Source: a virus
Reading direction: 5' to 3' (one strand)
IMG/VR virus record: IMGVR_UViG_3300030380_002445
Location: 1-30,196 of that record
Length of the DNA stretch: 30,196 bases
This document shows positions 28,876 through 30,196 of the stretch, piece after piece (the stretch's first letter is position 1; each line of letters begins with the position of its first letter). A program made the position numbers and the translations under genes. The notes under the pieces are model-generated. The model made no database searches. It saw only the letters and a list, made by a program, of their open reading frames with translations, and was not told the origin of the DNA.

Positions 28876-29313
28876 TCACTTTTGAAACCCGCCGATATCC
28901 ATCGATTTACGCAATTTGTTCACTTCTTCCGAAGAAAAGAGAGGATAAACCGCCTCCGCCTTAGCTCTTGAGTAGTTGTACTTGCGTTGAATCAACTTCA
29001 CATCATCCTCGACACTTCTCTTCTTTGTCCACTTTGAGAACCTCTTTCTCGGGTTTACAGCATCTCGTAGAAAGTCATACTGCATCCTATGTGGAAGATG
29101 CGACAAACGATTCATCTCATTTGCAAAGAGAACCGTATCAGAGAAATAAGAAAGACCTCGATTGATGATAAAGGGAACATAACTCTTATCGGGCGAAGAA
29201 GGATCGTTAGGATCAGTAGACGAATCAGCCTTGCAATCCTTCAGAAGATTCTTACTGAAAGTCCCCTCGTTGATCGAGTTGATGAAAGTAAATGGTGTTA
29301 GTTTATCGGCCAT
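28876..29313 (-). CDS. 62: Clamp loader small subunit (gp62)
   Basis: A 145-residue protein recognised as gp62, which with gp44 loads the sliding clamp on DNA. Supporting features are the position between gp44 and regA as in T4, the helical composition, and the segments INRGLSYFSDTVLFANEMN and MQYDFLRDAVNPRKRFSKW, which resemble gp62. It is shorter than T4 gp62 (187). The start ATG 29313 lies 16 bases inside the end of the membrane protein gene. A 6-base insertion-like linker (SSTDPNDPSSPDK) near residue 35 is Ser/Pro/Asp-rich. Confidence 0.82.
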   Translation of the reverse strand: MADKLTPFTFINSINEGTFSKNLLKDCKADSSTDPNDPSSPDKSYVPFIINRGLSYFSDTVLFANEMNRLSHLPHRMQYDFLRDAVNPRKRFSKWTKKRSVEDDVKLIQRKYNYSRAKAEAVYPLFSSEEVNKLRKSMDIGGFQK

Positions 29314-29468
29314 ACCTTTTCAAATCCATAGTGTACGAACATCATTACGATTGAGATGAAGATACCAAAGGCAGTGACATGCCAATCTCCAAACCAGATT
29401 CTTCCCATCAATGTACAAAGAATTACCGAAAGAACTCTCCACGTAACAACCTTTATCGTTACTTCCAT
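29298..29468 (-). CDS. Small two-helix membrane protein, DUF2061-like
   Basis: A 56-residue membrane protein from ATG 29468 (MEVTIKVVTWRVLSVILCTL), with hydrophobic segments at about 8-22 and 27-43 (WHVTAFGIFISIVMMFV) and a C-terminal HYGFEKVWPIN. The T-I-K-x-x-T-W-R start and the Y-x-H/E-x-x-W end match the DUF2061 pattern from memory. It overlaps gp44 by 10 bases and gp62 by 16 bases. Its role is unknown; a position between the two loader subunits is odd for a membrane protein. In T4 this place has no such gene. Confidence 0.75.
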   Translation of the reverse strand: MEVTIKVVTWRVLSVILCTLMGRIWFGDWHVTAFGIFISIVMMFVHYGFEKVWPIN

Positions 29469-30196
29469 TTCGAAGATGCCATAAGTTCTGTGAGACAAGC
29501 GACAGTATTGATCTCCTGATCCGCGACAAACGCTGCACGATACTGATACTCACCAAGAGACATAATAACACTAGGAATCGATTGTGGCTCTGCAAACTCA
29601 TAAAGAGTATCGTAGATTCTTCGAAAGATAACCGACGAGTCAACATCACTATTGTTCGTGACCCAACTACGCATCTTCTTGAAGTCTTTTGTCTTGAGAT
29701 ATCCAACAAGTTCTGAAACACTTTGATCGGACATTCCAACCAGAACATCAGCCGTGATCTCACCAGAAGAACTGTACCGTTGACACTCATTAAGAACTCT
29801 TCGCCAATCCGGAGCAAAACGCATAATAAGATCCGCAAGAATCTTGTTGTTGAACTTGATGTTTTCCGCATCAAGAATCAACTGCAATCTTTTCATGAAA
29901 CCTCCGGAGAGTTTCGCAAGTTCTTTCTTACTCGTATTGAACTCCACAACCGTACACCGAGAATGAAGAGGTTCGATGATACGATTCTTGAAGTTACACG
30001 TAAGAATGAAACGACAATTGTTACTGAACTCTTCAATGAAACCACGAAGAGCAGGTTGCGTTGACTGAGCGTTAAGATAATCAGCCTCATCCAGAATAAC
30101 GACTTTGTAGTCCTTTCCCATCAAAGATACCGAAGAAGCGAACTGACGAATCTTCGAACGAAGAACATCAATACCACTTTCCTCGGAAGAGTTGAT
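29459..30196 (-). CDS. 44: Clamp loader large subunit (gp44), start off window
   Basis: A 245-residue C-terminal portion of the AAA+ clamp loader ATPase gp44. The frame is open to the right edge of the window, and an internal ATG at 30121 is not the start. It contains the Walker B motif VVILDEADYLN, the sensor 1 region FILTCNFKNRIIEPL and the arginine-finger SRC motif (PLHSRCTV), then the lid and collar helices. The missing N-terminus would hold Walker A. It loads the gp45 clamp for gp43. The end overlaps the DUF2061-like gene by 10 bases. Confidence 0.94.
   Translation of the reverse strand: MNSSEESGIDVLRSKIRQFASSVSLMGKDYKVVILDEADYLNAQSTQPALRGFIEEFSNNCRFILTCNFKNRIIEPLHSRCTVVEFNTSKKELAKLSGGFMKRLQLILDAENIKFNNKILADLIMRFAPDWRRVLNECQRYSSSGEITADVLVGMSDQSVSELVGYLKTKDFKKMRSWVTNNSDVDSSVIFRRIYDTLYEFAEPQSIPSVIMSLGEYQYRAAFVADQEINTVACLTELMASSKWK

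Overview
The window is part of the genome of a T4-like tailed phage with a contractile-tail-type replication module, most likely from a marine or other aquatic Gram-negative host. The evidence is a family B DNA polymerase (gp43), UvsX, gp41 helicase, RegA, gp62 and gp44, an aerobic ribonucleotide reductase beta subunit, an Hsp20 and T4-type late promoter boxes (TATAAATA). I assign every gene to the minus strand, so transcription runs from high to low coordinates. Genes are tightly packed, many pairs overlap by 1 to 17 bases, and I see no tRNA, rRNA, CRISPR array or insertion sequence.

Right part (about 22.1-30.2 kb), in transcription order: gp44 (start off the window), a DUF2061-like membrane protein, gp62, RegA, then Hsp20 and a predicted outer-membrane beta-barrel ended by a strong terminator. 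Next come a ParB-like gene with its own promoter and terminator, DNA polymerase, a small unknown gene, a ferredoxin, a thermonuclease-like protein and a small unknown protein.

Middle (about 11.7-22.1 kb): an AEP-primase-like protein, four small unknown genes, then a DNA-modification and nucleotide cluster. That cluster holds an adenine-type DNA methyltransferase, serine hydroxymethyltransferase, a DNA cytosine-C5 methyltransferase, a CmoA-like carboxy-SAM synthase homologue, dCMP deaminase and an unknown protein. UvsX, a small acidic protein, gp41 helicase and a SprT-like metallopeptidase follow.

Left part (0-11.7 kb): a late-promoter-served block of probable virion-internal proteins. Several start with a sequence resembling the T4 capsid-targeting sequence (M-x-x-F/Y-x-E-F/Y-I/L-x-E). 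They include an RNA-ligase-like nucleotidyltransferase, a cytidylyltransferase-like protein, a P-loop kinase and a small very basic protein, followed by a mosaic protein with four exact-length 50-residue repeats. A lipoprotein, three conserved unknown phage genes and NrdB end the window.

The most interesting signal is the cytosine methyltransferase overlapping a CmoA-like gene. CmoA makes carboxy-SAM from SAM and prephenate, and the methyltransferase carries Arg in place of the near-invariant Asn of motif X (GRMVPP instead of GN[A/S]VPP). This suggests the phage may install a carboxymethyl-type group, not methyl, on cytosine. Other notable signals are the packaged RNA-repair-like enzyme set, a conserved early promoter with two TTTACA boxes 11 bp apart, promoters whose -10 box lies 5-9 bases from the start codon (implying leaderless mRNAs, including DNA polymerase), and a ROSE-like hairpin masking the Hsp20 ribosome binding site.
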